DNA of 64,000 bases from Odobenus rosmarus divergens (GCF_000321225.1 NW_004452181.1:372001-436000), one strand, 5' to 3'. Counted from the stretch's first letter, positions 31,135 through 40,504 are shown. The notes: generated by a model not told the origin, from the sequence alone. Numbers and translations: made by a program.

Positions 31135-31232
31135 TATCAATTTTTAATAAATTGAAATGACAAATAATCCATTTAATAAATTATTAACTGAGAAAATTAC
31201 TGAAAACTGAAATATCAAACAATCGTGAGCAA
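31135..31232. promoter_or_regulatory. TAAT/ATTTAATAAATT-rich segment, enhancer-like
   Basis: ATCAATTTTTAATAAATTGA, AATAATCCATTTAATAAATT and ATTAACTGAGAAAATTACTG hold many homeodomain-type TAAT/ATTA cores without simple repetition, and the segment abuts a CpG-dense patch. Function is inferred from composition only. Confidence 0.25.
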
Positions 31233-31402
31233 ATGCTCGAAGCAGCGTGTTTATTAATAACGGGCCCTGCTGCGGGGGCGCGCTGATGCTGTGGTTCTGA
31301 CATGGCCACTGACCCGCACGCCCACTGTGGCCCAGCATGTTGGAGGACCCGGGGCTGGGGCATCTGCGGAGGCAGAGGCGTGCTTGGTGCGGATCTGAGG
31401 AC
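31223..31402. promoter_or_regulatory. Small CpG cluster
   Basis: About 14 CpG steps in 180 bases with high GC content (for example GCGGGGGCGCGCTG and GACCCGCACGCCC), in a window where CpG is otherwise rare outside SINEs and the GTGC tract. It is shorter than a classical CpG island. It could be an orphan CpG island core, an exon or a decayed GC-rich element. No start codon context or splice site supports a gene. Confidence 0.35.
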
Positions 31403-31572
31403 GGAGGCAAATGGAGCAGTTACTTTTGCCCTGGGAACCTGCAGCTTCATGGCCCACAGACAGCTCTTGGGTAGATGGTACCTGCATGTGGCACTTCGAT
31501 GGGCACCAGGGTGTGGTCCCAAGATTCCCCCTTCACAGTCCTGGAGGGGTCCAGAAGTAATCTCAGCCTTAG
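31403..31572. other. Unassigned DNA
   Basis: An open plus frame that starts at 31302 crosses here into the next SINE, so its far end is transposon-derived. No repeat recognised. Confidence 0.35.
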
Positions 31573-31585
31573 GCTTTAGTTCTTT

Positions 31586-31785
31586 CTTTATTTTTTTTTT
31601 AAAGATTTTATTTGTTTATTTGACAGAGACAGAGCAAGAGAGGGAACACAAGCAGGGGGAGTGGGAGAGGGAGAAGCAGGCTTCCCATGGAGCAGGGAGC
31701 CCGATGTGGGGCTCGATCCCAGGACCTGGGGACCAGGACCTGAGCTGAAGGAAGACGCTTAATGACTGAGGCACCCAGGCGCCCG
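31586..31785 (-). mobile_element. Can-SINE, minus strand
   Basis: TTTAAAGATTTTATTTGTTT, AACACAAGCAGGGGGAGTGG, CTCGATCCCAGGACCTGGGG and ACTGAGGCACCCAGGCGCCC. Belongs with the AACACAAGCAGGGGGAGTGG group (36882, 45176). A perfect 13-base duplication GCTTTAGTTCTTT lies at 31573-31585 and 31787-31799. Confidence 0.97.
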
Positions 31786-31831
31786 AGCTTTAGTTCTTTA
31801 AATCAAGAACTATGTGTTGAGAAAAGAAATT

Positions 31832-31862
31832 GTGTGTGTGTGTATGCGTGTGTGCACGTGCA
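31832..31862. repeat. Impure (GT)n tract
   Basis: TGTGTGTGTGTGTATGCGTG followed by TGTGCACGTGCATG: alternating purine-pyrimidine, short. Confidence 0.85.
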
Positions 31863-32524
31863 TGAAATGTTGTATATATAAAGGGTGACGTCACCCCCCA
31901 ATCTGTCTGGTGTGATGATCAGCTGAGCTGGCTGTCCCGCAGCAGGCCTCACCAGTGACAGTCAGAGGCCTGGCGTGCTTTGTGATGGGGGAGGCCCTGG
32001 CGTGGGGGCCCTCGCTGGGGAGCAGTGAGCTTTGTGGGTGGGGAGGGGGCTCAGGCCGCAATTTCAGGAGTCCCTCCACAGAGTGCCCCTGGTCAGACTC
32101 CTTTGCCACTCCTGAAAAGCTGCCAGACATGGAATCCAGGCCTCATTCCTGCTGTGAAATGGAGGTTCATCGGGAGGAGGGACCTGCCTGCAGTGTCAGG
32201 GCCAAGGTTTCTAGTCAAGTGCCCCTTCCGTTGTGGCTCCAGGTCTGCAGGCTGGCCCTAGGCTGCTGCGTCCCCGAGAAGCCTCTCTCTGAACAGCTGT
32301 GCTCCCAGGTAGTCACACAGATCTCTCTGGCCGGGACCCCTTTCGCCGCGTGGCTGGTCATGTCTTCCCTGTGTTGGCTCTGGCCTGTGCTGAGAGACCG
32401 CGGGCTCATCTCCCACTAGTGCTTGCTTTCTTTGGAAGCCTAAGTAAGCCAGCCTGCCTACCTCTGCTCTCCCAAGGCCGCAGTCCCCGGGAAGCACGTC
32501 TTCTCCATTTTAGCCCTGCTGTGG
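31863..32524. other. Unassigned, GC-rich DNA
   Basis: Several CpGs around 32265-32405 (CTTTCGCCGCGTGGC, GACCGCGGGCTC). A plus frame of 154 codons (31955-32419) is open partly because the region is GC-rich; I recognise no domain in it. No transposon seen. Confidence 0.4.
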
Positions 32525-32630
32525 GGCTTGGGCTTGGTCAGGTGGCCTCCCTGTGACCTAGTTCCTTTATCTGTAAAATGGGGATAATAATAAACAGGGT
32601 AATTTGATGACTAGGATTGAAACAGTCCCA
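32525..32630 (+). mobile_element. MIR SINE, partial
   Basis: CCCTGTGACCTAGTTCCTTT, ATCTGTAAAATGGGGATAAT-AATAA and GATGACTAGGATTGAAAC match the MIR core and middle (CTCATCTGTAAAATGGGGATAATAATA...). Good match over about 90 bases. Confidence 0.8.
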
Positions 32631-33034
32631 TTATAAAAATACAATGCAGCAGTTCGGGATGACAGGCTGTAGGCTCGAAGATGGTGCTGCAATGGGTATT
32701 TTTAGGAAGGAGGGAAGGGGGGAGGGATGAGTGGTTTATAAATGTTTGTTGCATTAAAAAATGTGCTAGTTTGAATTGTGCAGAACGGAGTATCATTTGT
32801 TTCTAGAAAAATTCACTGCTGTGGAAACGAATTAGTTTATATTGAATATGTGATGGTTCAGAGAAAGGGATATTAACCCAATTTGTATTTCTTTGAACTG
32901 AAATAAATTATTGCCATGTTTGCATTAGTTGGGTCAACTGGATGTGTTTGGGCCGACCTGCAGTGGGGAGGGCTGGCCTTGGGCTCAGAGGGTTATAATA
33001 GGGTCAATGTGTGCAGATCAGCAAGGACCCTCCA
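32631..33034. other. Unassigned; 32740-32960 candidate conserved non-coding DNA
   Basis: GTTTATAAATGTTTGTTGCA, CGAATTAGTTTATATTGAAT and AAATAAATTATTGCCATGTT form an AT-rich, non-repetitive stretch with TAAT-like and forkhead-like TGTTTGTTGC words. No transposon recognised. Whether it is conserved cannot be judged here. Confidence 0.3.
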
Positions 33035-33110
33035 AATCAGGGCTTATTAACCTTTTGTGGGGACTGTGGACCCCTTTTGGGGTCTCATAAAAGCACATGT
33101 ATTCCATACC
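33035..33110 (+). mobile_element. Possible ancient DNA-transposon end, weak
   Basis: AGGGCTTATTAACCTTTTGT, GGACTGTGGACCCCTTTTGG and GTCTCATAAAAGCACATGTA resemble the GGGTTCTTAACCTTTTTTGTGCCATGGACCCC type of interspersed repeat seen in mammals. The family cannot be named safely. Confidence 0.35.
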
Positions 33111-34033
33111 GTTGTGTACGGACCTCAGCAGACTCGGAGTCTTTTGGCCTGCCATGGTCCAGGAGTAAAGGCTCCCTGCCCCAAAGAAGGCAGTGTCCAT
33201 TGTCTTGGTGTCTCATGCCCACATCATAGCACAGATTGGTCAGAACTCAATTTCTGAGGCCTCTCTCAACTGTGGAAACAGAACAGGACTTTGGTTCTGG
33301 AGAGAGAGATGGCCAAAGACAAGCTCATGTATGTGCTAGGAGCTGGGAGCCGTGGACATTTCAGACCAACGTAAAACAGAGCCCCAGCTTGAGGAGGAGC
33401 TGGTTATCCTGCTTTTGCCCGGTCAGTCACCAGAATTAGTTTGGTGGGCCTACTGGCAAACCATGGCCCCTTCCTCCCTCACTTCCTTATGTCCCTGCCC
33501 GTTGAAATCACATGTTAAGCCAAATTAAGAGTACTCCCCACAGGCAGGGAGGGGCCTGCATCTGGGTTCCTCCAAACCTGGCCCCGGTCCGGCCCCCAGG
33601 AGTTTCCCATCACAGTAAGAGGAACACAGAACCAGCCAGCCAGCCAGCCAGAAGTCTGCGCACACTCTTGAACACCTGACAAAGGGGCGGTAGTCAGTGG
33701 TGGGCAGTTTGTGAACTCTGACAGTGTCATGGGTGGATACCAAAGATGAACGCAAATCCAGAAGAGATGGAAGCTACCAGTATTCAGAGACATGGGCCTG
33801 GAATTTGCTGTTAACTGTTGGACCAAAAGAGCTTCAGGTCCCCAAAGTGTCTGCTTTGGGGGAGAGAGAGCCGAGGGTGGAGGAGGATGGGGAACATGGA
33901 GGGTGACTTCTGCTAATTAGCCACCAGTGGCCAGAGAGCCTTATTTAATGAGTCCCCCCATCCCCCACCTGAACTCACCTTTATTGGAAAGAGACAACTA
34001 CAGGACGGCAAGATGATAAGCAGAGACTTAATT
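33111..34033. other. Unassigned DNA
   Basis: Includes a (CCAG)n-like run of five CCAG units at 33632-33651. Short overlapping frames on both strands have no recognisable product. No transposon seen. Confidence 0.4.
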
Positions 34034-34078
34034 AAAAACAACAACAACAACAACAACAAAACAAAACAAAAAAAAAAC
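34034..34078. repeat. (CAA)n / A-rich microsatellite
   Basis: AAACAACAACAACAACAACA, continuing into AAACAAAACAAAAAAAAAAC. This looks like an A-rich retroelement tail, but no element body is evident to its left. Confidence 0.9.
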
Positions 34079-34107
34079 TTCAGGGGGAAAGACCTGGTCA
34101 TAGCACT

Positions 34108-34510
34108 TCTCTGCTTAGTGCTTTAGCGATTTCAGGATAAAACCTTAACCCCTTAACTCAGTCTACAGCTCACCCACCCTACTTGACCACTAGTGCTGGA
34201 TTTCCTGAACGTAATGCTCTCTCTGGCCTCCAGACCTCTATTTCTGCTGCTCTGTCTGCTCGGGGCCCACTCTCCTCCTCCTCATGGATGTCACGTCCTC
34301 ACGTCCTCTGGGCAGTTTGGCCCCTAGACTAGGTTCGAACCTCTTTGGTAACACTTATTACATTGTATCATCTGCAGCAGGAGAGGCTGATAGGGGCCAG
34401 CCAGCCAGTGGGCTCCGCAGGGCAGAGCTACGCCTGATTCACTGTTGTGTCCCTGTGGCCAGCCAGCTGTACAGGAGGAGCTTGGCAAATGCATCTTGAA
34501 TGTGTGCATC
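34108..34510 (+). mobile_element. L2 LINE, last 400 bp
   Basis: CTTCTCTGCTTAGTGCTTTA, GATTTCAGGATAAAACCTTA, CTCTCTGGCCTCCAGACCTC, ACACTTATTACATTGTATCA and GATTCACTGTTGTGTCCCTG followed by AGGAGCTTGGCAAATGCATC give the plus order of the L2 3' region (CTGCTTAAAACCCTCCAGTGGC... to the tail). Continuous but diverged. Confidence 0.75.
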
Positions 34511-34589
34511 CATAAAAGCATGGCTAAATGAAGCAAATGACTTCAGTCACGTTGTCCTGAATCTCACCCAATCCACTGATTACTTCCAC

Positions 34590-34745
34590 AACAGAAAACA
34601 AGACCTGTATTTACTAAGCCTCACTGACCTGTAAAGTGGGGATAATACTGTGTACTTGTTGATTTAGGTGAGGAAAAGCAAGTTAATACACACAGAAAGC
34701 AGTGCCTGGCATCCGGTAAGTGCTCAGTGAGTGTTAATTATTATG
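34590..34745 (+). mobile_element. MIR SINE
   Basis: GACCTGTAAAGTGGGGATAA, TTAGGTGAGGAAAAGCAAGT, GCAGTGCCTGGCATCCGGTA and AGTGCTCAGTGAGTGTTAAT match the MIR middle and 3' half. Confidence 0.85.
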
Positions 34746-35069
34746 GCTCTCTTTGACTAAGATGGGAGAGACTAACCCCAGTTACTGTTCTGGAAGCAAG
34801 AAACTTCACTTCCCTTGGTGGGTGGAACCACCAGTAGCAACTAGTTAGTAAAAATGCTTCTGGAAAGCCAGCTCCAGAAGAAAGTCAGACGCAGACCCAG
34901 GACCAGGAATCAGACTTTGGGAGACCATAGGGAACCATGCAGGCTGCCAGTGTTGCCAGATATTAGGGTTTGATTTGGGGAATTGTGGCCAGGAAGGGAT
35001 GGAGGAAACTCCTCGTGGAGCCCATGCTAATCTCTGGCTAGGCTTTACTTAAGTCAGGGGAAGGAATTC
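34746..35069. other. Unassigned DNA
   Basis: Nothing recognised. Confidence 0.35.
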
Positions 35070-35148
35070 ATGCTGGGTAAATGAGGTAATGAATGTGCAA
35101 GTGCTTTGCAAACTGCAAAGTGCTTTACAAATGTGAAGCATAATGGCT
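35070..35148 (+). mobile_element. MIR-like 3' end, partial
   Basis: AATGAGGTAATGAATGTGCA, GTGCTTTGCAAACTGCAAAG and TGCTTTACAAATGTGAAGCA-TAATGG resemble the MIR 3' part with the AAAGCGCT-TACAAATG variant. Confidence 0.6.
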
Positions 35149-36129
35149 CTCATCTATTTCTCTTCTTTGTGCTCCCAGGGTTTCTTAATAAGAGTTCCTT
35201 TTGAAAATCCTAGCCTGACTTTAGGTTAACTAAAGGGAAAGGTGTGTGCAATGTGGTAGGTAGGGGGCCTGTGCACCCTGAGCTTAGCAGAGGTCCTGGC
35301 TAGGAAAGGGGGACTGGCTGACAAGAGGAATGGGGACAGGAAAAGGCTGCACGTTGCACAGTAATTAACCTCTCCCAAGCTGGACTATTTCCCAGGTCTA
35401 GGGGCCATCCTAGAGCTGTGCAAACCACTCTAGAAAGACCGAATGGCCTGTGCTGAGAAGAGTGAGGGTAAAACCCAGGGCTCTTGTGGCTGTGAATAAG
35501 TGTGGGCTATCTTGGGAAATGTTTCTGATTCCTGAGTCTGTGTTTGCCACTCAGTCACCCAGGCTGGCCCAGGCCAGTGCAAACCATTTCTAGCTGCTTT
35601 GTGCAAGGGACACAGACTGGCCTGGAAGAAGGAAGAATTCTGACCCCCAGGACCCTTGATTATCTCAGCAGCATGGGTTCACCAGGCTGGCTTGCTTCTA
35701 CCTGTGCCTAGCATGTTCCTGGCCCCCTCCCTCACTTCATAGCCACGGTATCTGAGCGAACACTGGACTTGTGAAGATCTACAGCTCTGCTACAGCAGGG
35801 TCCAGCCAGCTTGGGCAGAGGATCCAAGGCACCAGATCTATTTTCAAGGCAAATTTCCCTGAGTTTATGATTCAGTGCTACTTAACATATGTGTATATAT
35901 TGTCAGGGGCAGAATAGCTCCCCCTGGAGAGAGTCACATAAAATCTCAGCCTCTTTCGTCCCATTAGGGTGTGAGAATGAAACCTTGGATGATTGCATGG
36001 ATAATCATGAGGGTTATGTGTGTGATTCTTCATGAGTTGTGTCTCCTTAAACTCTTGGGAGCTGTGTACACCATCGACTTCCTGAAGTGCTAAGCTGGAA
36101 ACTGCAGGTTGTTTTTACGCAGTGAAACT
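35149..36129. other. Unassigned, mostly unique DNA
   Basis: About 980 bases without recognised transposon or gene. CCAGGCTGGCCCAGGCCAGT near 35559 is an imperfect inverted repeat. Confidence 0.4.
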
Positions 36130-36255
36130 TAAGCGTGCAGCAAACATTGTGTCTCTGTTATCTGTTCGCTGCTTCATACCTAGCGCCTAGCACAGTGTTT
36201 GAAAGGGTGGGATCGAATGTGTTTGTTCACCGAGTGAATACATGTATGGATATGG
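36130..36255 (+). mobile_element. L2 LINE 3' end, diverged
   Basis: CATTGTGTCTCTGTTATCTG, CATACCTAGCGCCTAGCACA and GTGTTTG ... ATGTGTTTGTTCACCGAGTG fit an L2 3' terminus (CCCAGCGCCTAGCACAGTGCC..., AATATTTGTTGAATGAATG). Confidence 0.65.
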
Positions 36256-36677
36256 CTGGACCATCACAAGACAAATTTCAGAGGTCCCATCAAGACAGTG
36301 TTGAGGCAGGTTCTTTGCCAGAATGTCAGCTGATTTTCACATGATTAACCATATCCCATCATTTCCACAAACACATGGGTGTGATTTCGAGAGGCTGTTG
36401 AGGATGCAAAGAGTAGCATAAGTGGTAGAAGAACTCCATAAACCGAGGACAGGCAGGGAGTGAGCCTGACATGGTCAGCAGACAGTGAACACTAGAAGGG
36501 CCAGAGGTTAAACTTGTGCTATTTGAGTCACTTGTTTGGTCTAAGACTTTGAGTTTTTAGAAAACTACGTTTATTCATTACCATCCCCTTTCCCCACTCC
36601 CCAAGGACACTTAAAACCTGCATTCAGATTTGAACTGGGAAAGGGTGCAAGCCCTTGTCTGGTTGGTCCCTTTGCTC
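36256..36677. other. Unassigned DNA
   Basis: Nothing recognised. Confidence 0.35.
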
Positions 36678-36815
36678 TCAATCTTCAGAGCATACCAAAA
36701 TCATCTGTGGAACTTTGGGAACCGTAGCTGTCTGGACTCCATCAGAATGTCAGAGGTGTAAGTTGTCAAAGCTGCACGGGTGATTTTGACGCCCTGAGAA
36801 TGACTAGCAGAGTCC
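36678..36815 (+). mobile_element. MER5-type hAT DNA transposon
   Basis: TCTCAATCTTCAGAGCATAC, CAAAATCATCTGTGGAACTT, CTGTCTGGACTCCATCAGAA and GGGTGATTTTGACGCCCTGA-GAATGACTAG follow MER5 order (TCTCAAACTTTAGCATGCATCAGAATCACCTGG..., GGTGATGCTGATGC...GAGAACCACT). Diverged ends. Confidence 0.7.
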
Positions 36816-36881
36816 CACATTTCCCCCAATCCTCTGAGTACATCTGCAACATATGCCACTTCTTAGTTTCTGGGGTTTCTT

Positions 36882-36953
36882 TCTCTTTCTTTCTTTTCTT
36901 TCTTTCTTTCTTTCTTCCTTCCTTCCTTCCTTCCTTTCTTTCTTTCTTTCTTT
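36882..36953. repeat. (CTTT)n(CTTC)n pyrimidine microsatellite
   Basis: Arrays of CTTT, then CCTT, then CTTT again form about 72 bases of pure C/T on the plus strand. It lies inside the target-site duplications of the SINE at 36882-37115 and is best explained as expansion of its GAAA-type tail. Pure polypurine-polypyrimidine DNA can form triplex (H-DNA). Confidence 0.95.
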
Positions 36954-37115
36954 CAAGATTTTATTTATTTATTTGACAGAGAAAGACACAGCAAGAGAGG
37001 GAACACAAGCAGGGGGAGTGGGAGAGGGAGAAGCAGGCTTCCTGCCGAGCGTGGACCCTGGGACCATGACCTGAGCTGAAGGCAGACGATTAACGACTGA
37101 GCCACCCAGGCGCTC
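36882..37115 (-). mobile_element. Can-SINE, minus strand, with expanded CTTT/CTTC tail
   Basis: The body CAAGATTTTATTTATTTATT, AACACAAGCAGGGGGAGTGG, GGGACCATGACCTGAGCTGA and ACGACTGAGCCACCCAGGCG has an internal deletion of the GGGAGCCCGATGTGG segment. A perfect 20-base target-site duplication CTTAGTTTCTGGGGTTTCTT lies at 36862-36881 and 37116-37135. Between the left duplication and the body lies a pyrimidine tract (36882-36953), so the tract belongs to the SINE tail. Confidence 0.97.
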
Positions 37116-37135
37116 CTTAGTTTCTGGGGTTTCTT

Positions 37136-37394
37136 AAGGTATGCCTCCAACATGGTTTCCATGTCCCACATGTCCTCTGACCTGGGTAGAGAGCAGAGGG
37201 ACCCTTTGTCATTCACAAAGAACAGCATGACCATTTACCTTTGCTGTTCTTAGATTAGGTATATTGCTGAAAACATGGGCACAGCGTGGGCATGTTTTGG
37301 TGGAGGTGGCAGGAAAGGAAGAGCATAGGGCTTTGGCCAGAGGGGCTGCTCAGAGCAGGACACGTGTGGCAGTTCTCCGAAAGTGTCGGATACA
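37136..37394. other. Unassigned DNA
   Basis: Nothing recognised. Confidence 0.35.
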
Positions 37395-37590
37395 GTGTGT
37401 TCCAGGCCTAATTTATTCATTCACTTATGTATGTTTCCTTCGTTCATTGGTTGCATACTGAGTGCCTACTGCATGTTAGGCGCTGCAGACACCATAGCGT
37501 ACAAGGCAGCCAAGTCCCTGCCTCATGGAACTGATAGTCCAGAGTGGGGCTGGGTGAAGAGAGAGAGATAATAAATCAAATAAATAACAA
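37395..37590 (-). mobile_element. L2 LINE 3' end, antisense
   Basis: TTTATTCATTCACTTATGTA, GCATACTGAGTGCCTACTGC, ATGTTAGGCGCTGCAGACAC, AGTCCCTGCCTCATGGAACT and ATAAATCAAATAAATAACAA follow the reverse complement of L2 (ATTCATTCAACAAATATT, GAGCGCCTACTATGTGCC, GTCCCTGCCCTCATGGAGC). Confidence 0.85.
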
Positions 37591-37804
37591 TTATAAAGAT
37601 TTTAGTAGATTGACATTCAATAGAGAAAGCCTCGAACTACTTTTCACACTATTTTGACCCCCTTCCCACCCCTATATGCAATCAGTGGAAGTGGCTTCTG
37701 TGTTCCAGATGCACTGGCCAGTTATGTCTCATTCCTGTGCAGGAATCTCCTGCTGTCAGTTCTCCATCCTCCTCCATCTCAATCACTGGCTCTGTATAAT
37801 TTAC
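37591..37804. other. Unassigned DNA
   Basis: Nothing recognised. Confidence 0.3.
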
Positions 37805-37975
37805 TTTTTAACGTTTGGTAATGCCAAACATTTTACAGATGAGGCAGCTGAGGTCTGAAAAGCTGGACTGACCTGTTCCGTAGCACAAGGCTAATGAGTG
37901 GGGGTGAGGTGGGGGTGGGACTACCTTCAGGCTCCAAACCCCTCCTTGACCTTCTCCCCTAAGGCTCTACCTACT
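37805..37975 (-). mobile_element. MIR SINE, antisense
   Basis: AACATTTTACAGATGAGGCA-GCTGAGG, AAGCTGGACTGACCTGTTCC and GGCTAATGAGTGGGGGTGAG match the reverse complement of MIR (CATTTTACAGATGAGGAAACTGAGG...GCTAGTAAGTGG). Confidence 0.75.
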
Positions 37976-39014
37976 GTGGACTTTCTTCAGCCTCCAGAGC
38001 AGGTTGCCTCAGTTTCCACTCTTTCTTTTTAATTTTCTTTATTAGAGTCAAGACTTCAGTTAACTTTTCTCTGTAGAATGACCATATTAGGCAAAAGTTT
38101 GTGTGGGATCCAATAAAACATCAGATGATATTGAGTATACGTCAGACAAAGCCTGCAGCCCAATAAGTTATTATGTGTAAATGTTACAACTTTATTTTGA
38201 GGAGAATACATGTGTACTATCAAGCTGTTTTATGGATACGCAGTATGACTGATTACAGCATGCAGATCTGTTGCAACAAGATAAACTCAGAATAATCTGT
38301 GGATATTTAGGCCTCAGCAATTTGTTATCCAAAGACGACTCTAGAAATGATAATTTTTCTCATTCCAGCGATTTCTCTATTCCACTTCCTGATAAAAACC
38401 CATTTCCAGAAAGCTGACTTCTGATGCCAGGGGTTCTCTTCTTGCTTGTGTCCCCTTCCAGTTGCTCAACAGTGAACAATGGAAAGTTGTGTTTGCTATT
38501 AAAGCCATAACCACAGTGGGACTTGGCCCAGAGTAAACAGGTGTCGGGGGTTGGTTGCCAGGGCTGTTGCCCCAGAACAGCCTCTGCTGCTAAGCTAACA
38601 AATAAGCAAACATGGAAAAATAGCCATGATTTTTCACCACATAGAACAGTTTGGGTAAAAGTGGATTACATCAAGTAGCAGAATATTCTGTAGATCAGTC
38701 CCAGGCAACTTGTTGCTACAAAATAACTGGGTGGAATTCATTAGCAATTAGCAACTTTCTGAATAACCATTTGTTTGTGACACAAAGTTGCTTGAATGAA
38801 TTAAATCAAACTCAAGGCCCCCACCTCTTCCTTGAGGACATTGCTGACTACCTGGGGGTACCATGACCTTCTCTTGGCTCCTTTAGAGTCTTGGACCATT
38901 ATTTTGATAATGAGTTACCAATGTGCATTCCCTTGGATTCCTATCCTGAGTTATGACTTATATTTAACAGTTACACAACTTTCCATGTATATAAAGAGGA
39001 GACATGGCCCACTA
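37976..39014. other. Repeat-free stretch, candidate conserved non-coding DNA in 38160-38830
   Basis: About 1 kb without recognised transposons. AAGTTATTATGTGTAAATGT, GATAAACTCAGAATAATCTG, CATTAGCAATTAGCAACTTT and GAATGAATTAAATCAAACTC hold scattered TAAT/ATTA and GATAA words with no simple repeats. A plus frame of 71 codons (38651) has no recognised domain. Confidence 0.3.
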
Positions 39015-39235
39015 AAAGGGAATTCTAGATCTGGAGGGCAAAGCCTTGTGTCGGCTTCTTAGGCTCTGCCTCCCTACTGGTTCCATGACTTTGGGCAAGG
39101 CAAGTCCCTTGAGCCACAGTTACATCACCTGAAAAGCAGAGACAGTGACACTTGTCCTATCCATTTTGCAGGGTTGTTGTGAGAAGCAGATAAGCAAATA
39201 AAATCTTTGAAAACAATTTATAAGCTGTGCAATTA
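39015..39235 (+). mobile_element. MIR SINE
   Basis: CTACTGGTTCCATGACTTTG, GGGCAAGGCAAGTCCCTTGA, GCCACAGTTACATCACCTGA, TTTTGCAGGGTTGTTGTGAG and AATAAAATCTTTGAAAACAA follow the MIR order (GTGTGACCTTGGGCAAGTT..., CTCATAGGGTTGTTGTGAGG...). Confidence 0.85.
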
Positions 39236-39811
39236 TATTCAAGAAATACTTATGAAACCACTAGGACCATTTCACTTGCTTTGGGTGTAAGTACGGTCAC
39301 TTCCTTTTTACTTTCCCAATCAGTTACTTAGACTTCAATTGCTCTTATTATCAGGAAGTCCAATTCCTATTTCTTACCACCTACCATGCACATTTTTCCC
39401 ATAAGCAGGGAGAAAGGCAACTGAAAACTCCATCTGGAGGCGCTGCTACTTGAGGGGAGGGGTGGTATCTTACTGCATTCTGGCCCACAGGGCCAGAATG
39501 TCTTGTCTATGGGCCCCTGGCTGGTACCCTTCTGATGCCCTTGTGGGTCCAGATCCCTGTACCCCCAGCCATTTCTGGAGTTTCCTATATTTGGGTCCCC
39601 ACTCTCACAGGCTGAGCTACTGTTTTCCCAAAGTGTTTCTCCGGGGTGACTGGCTCCTGAGGCATTTCCAGTTTCCACCACATCCTGTGCCAGAATCACC
39701 CTGTCCCCAGGATACCTCATAGGTCCTAGGACTGATCTTAGGTCACCATTCGCATCCTTCCCCCTTTCCCTTTTGGGAGATCCCAGTCATTCTTTCTTGC
39801 CAGAGGACTTG
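39236..39811. other. Unassigned DNA
   Basis: An antisense frame of 117 codons (39367-39720) and a plus frame of 90 codons overlap here; neither has a recognisable domain. No transposon seen. Confidence 0.4.
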
Positions 39812-39970
39812 GCAGATAGCATCCTGAATAAGAGTAAGGGCTCTGGAGGTCAGCCTGCCTCAGATCAAGTTCCAGCTTCACTACTTCCTAGCACGTGTCT
39901 TGGGGGAAAATTACTTAACATCTCTGTACCTCAGTTTTCTCATCTGTGAAATGGAAGAATATGGAAAATA

Positions 39971-40002
39971 AAATCTCATAGGCTTAAAAAAAATCTCATA
40001 GG
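39971..40002. repeat. 12-bp direct repeat around CTTAAAAA inside MIR
   Basis: AAATCTCATAGG occurs at 39971-39982 and 39991-40002, separated by CTTAAAAA. In the MIR consensus the CTCATAGGG word occurs once, so this is a secondary duplication. Confidence 0.9.
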
Positions 40003-40025
40003 GTCGTCTTGAAAATTAAAAAGAG

Positions 40026-40219
40026 GGCGGCTGGGTGGCTCAGATGGTTAAGCGTCTGCCTTCGGCTCAGGTCATGATCCTAGGGTTCTGGGATCGAGTC
40101 CTGCATCGGGCTCCCTGCTCGGCGGGGAGGCTGCTTCTCCTTCTCCTTCTCTTGCTCCCCCTGCTTGTGCTCTCTTGCTCTCTCTGTCAAATAAATAAAT
40201 AAAATCTTAAAAAAGAAAA
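40026..40219 (+). mobile_element. Can-SINE, plus strand, inside MIR
   Basis: GGCGGCTGGGTGGCTCAGAT (A box), GTCATGATCCTAGGGTTCTG, GGATCGAGTCCTGCATCGGG (B box), repeated TTCTCC and a CAAATAAATAAATAAAATCT tail. A perfect 15-base duplication GAAAATTAAAAAGAG lies at 40011-40025 and 40220-40234. Confidence 0.97.
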
Positions 40220-40305
40220 GAAAATTAAAAAGAGAAAATAGATGTAAAGCCCTTAGAAGTGACTGGCATGGAGTAAGCACTACAGAAATATTGTTAGCTG
40301 TTGTC

Positions 40306-40504
40306 TGCTATGACTGATCATGGTCACAGTGATTCATATATACCAGTTTCCCTAATCTGAAGCTTGTGCTGTAGGGATAAGTTATGGGCTGTGTCTCCCT
40401 CAAAAAGCTCCTGGACTCCTAAGATAATACAGCTTAGTCCATGCCCTTTGCCTCCATGACATTTGTTGAGTTAGACCTGCTAAGTTAAACAAAAAGAGGC
40501 AGAA
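40306..40504. other. Unassigned DNA
   Basis: Nothing recognised. Confidence 0.3.

Larger units (their letters stand above)
39812..40305 (+). mobile_element. MIR SINE, nearly full length, split by Can-SINE
   Basis: GCAGATAGCATCCTGAATAA, GAGTAAGGGCTCTGGAGGTC, CTACTTCCTAGCACGTGTCT, CTCAGTTTTCTCATCTGTGA and CTCATAGGGTCGTCTTGAAA run up to 40025. After the SINE it resumes with GATGTAAAGCCCTTAGAAGT and GAGTAAGCACTACAGAAATA. A small A-rich duplication lies inside at 39971-40002. One of the best-preserved MIRs in the window. Confidence 0.92.

Noticed and set aside
31302..31748. 148-codon plus frame
   Set aside because: The last third lies in a Can-SINE and the start is in the CpG cluster; no domain recognised.
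31955..32419. 154-codon plus frame
   Set aside because: GC-rich DNA yields long chance frames; composition is haphazard (many Cys, Trp, Ser) and other frames overlap it.
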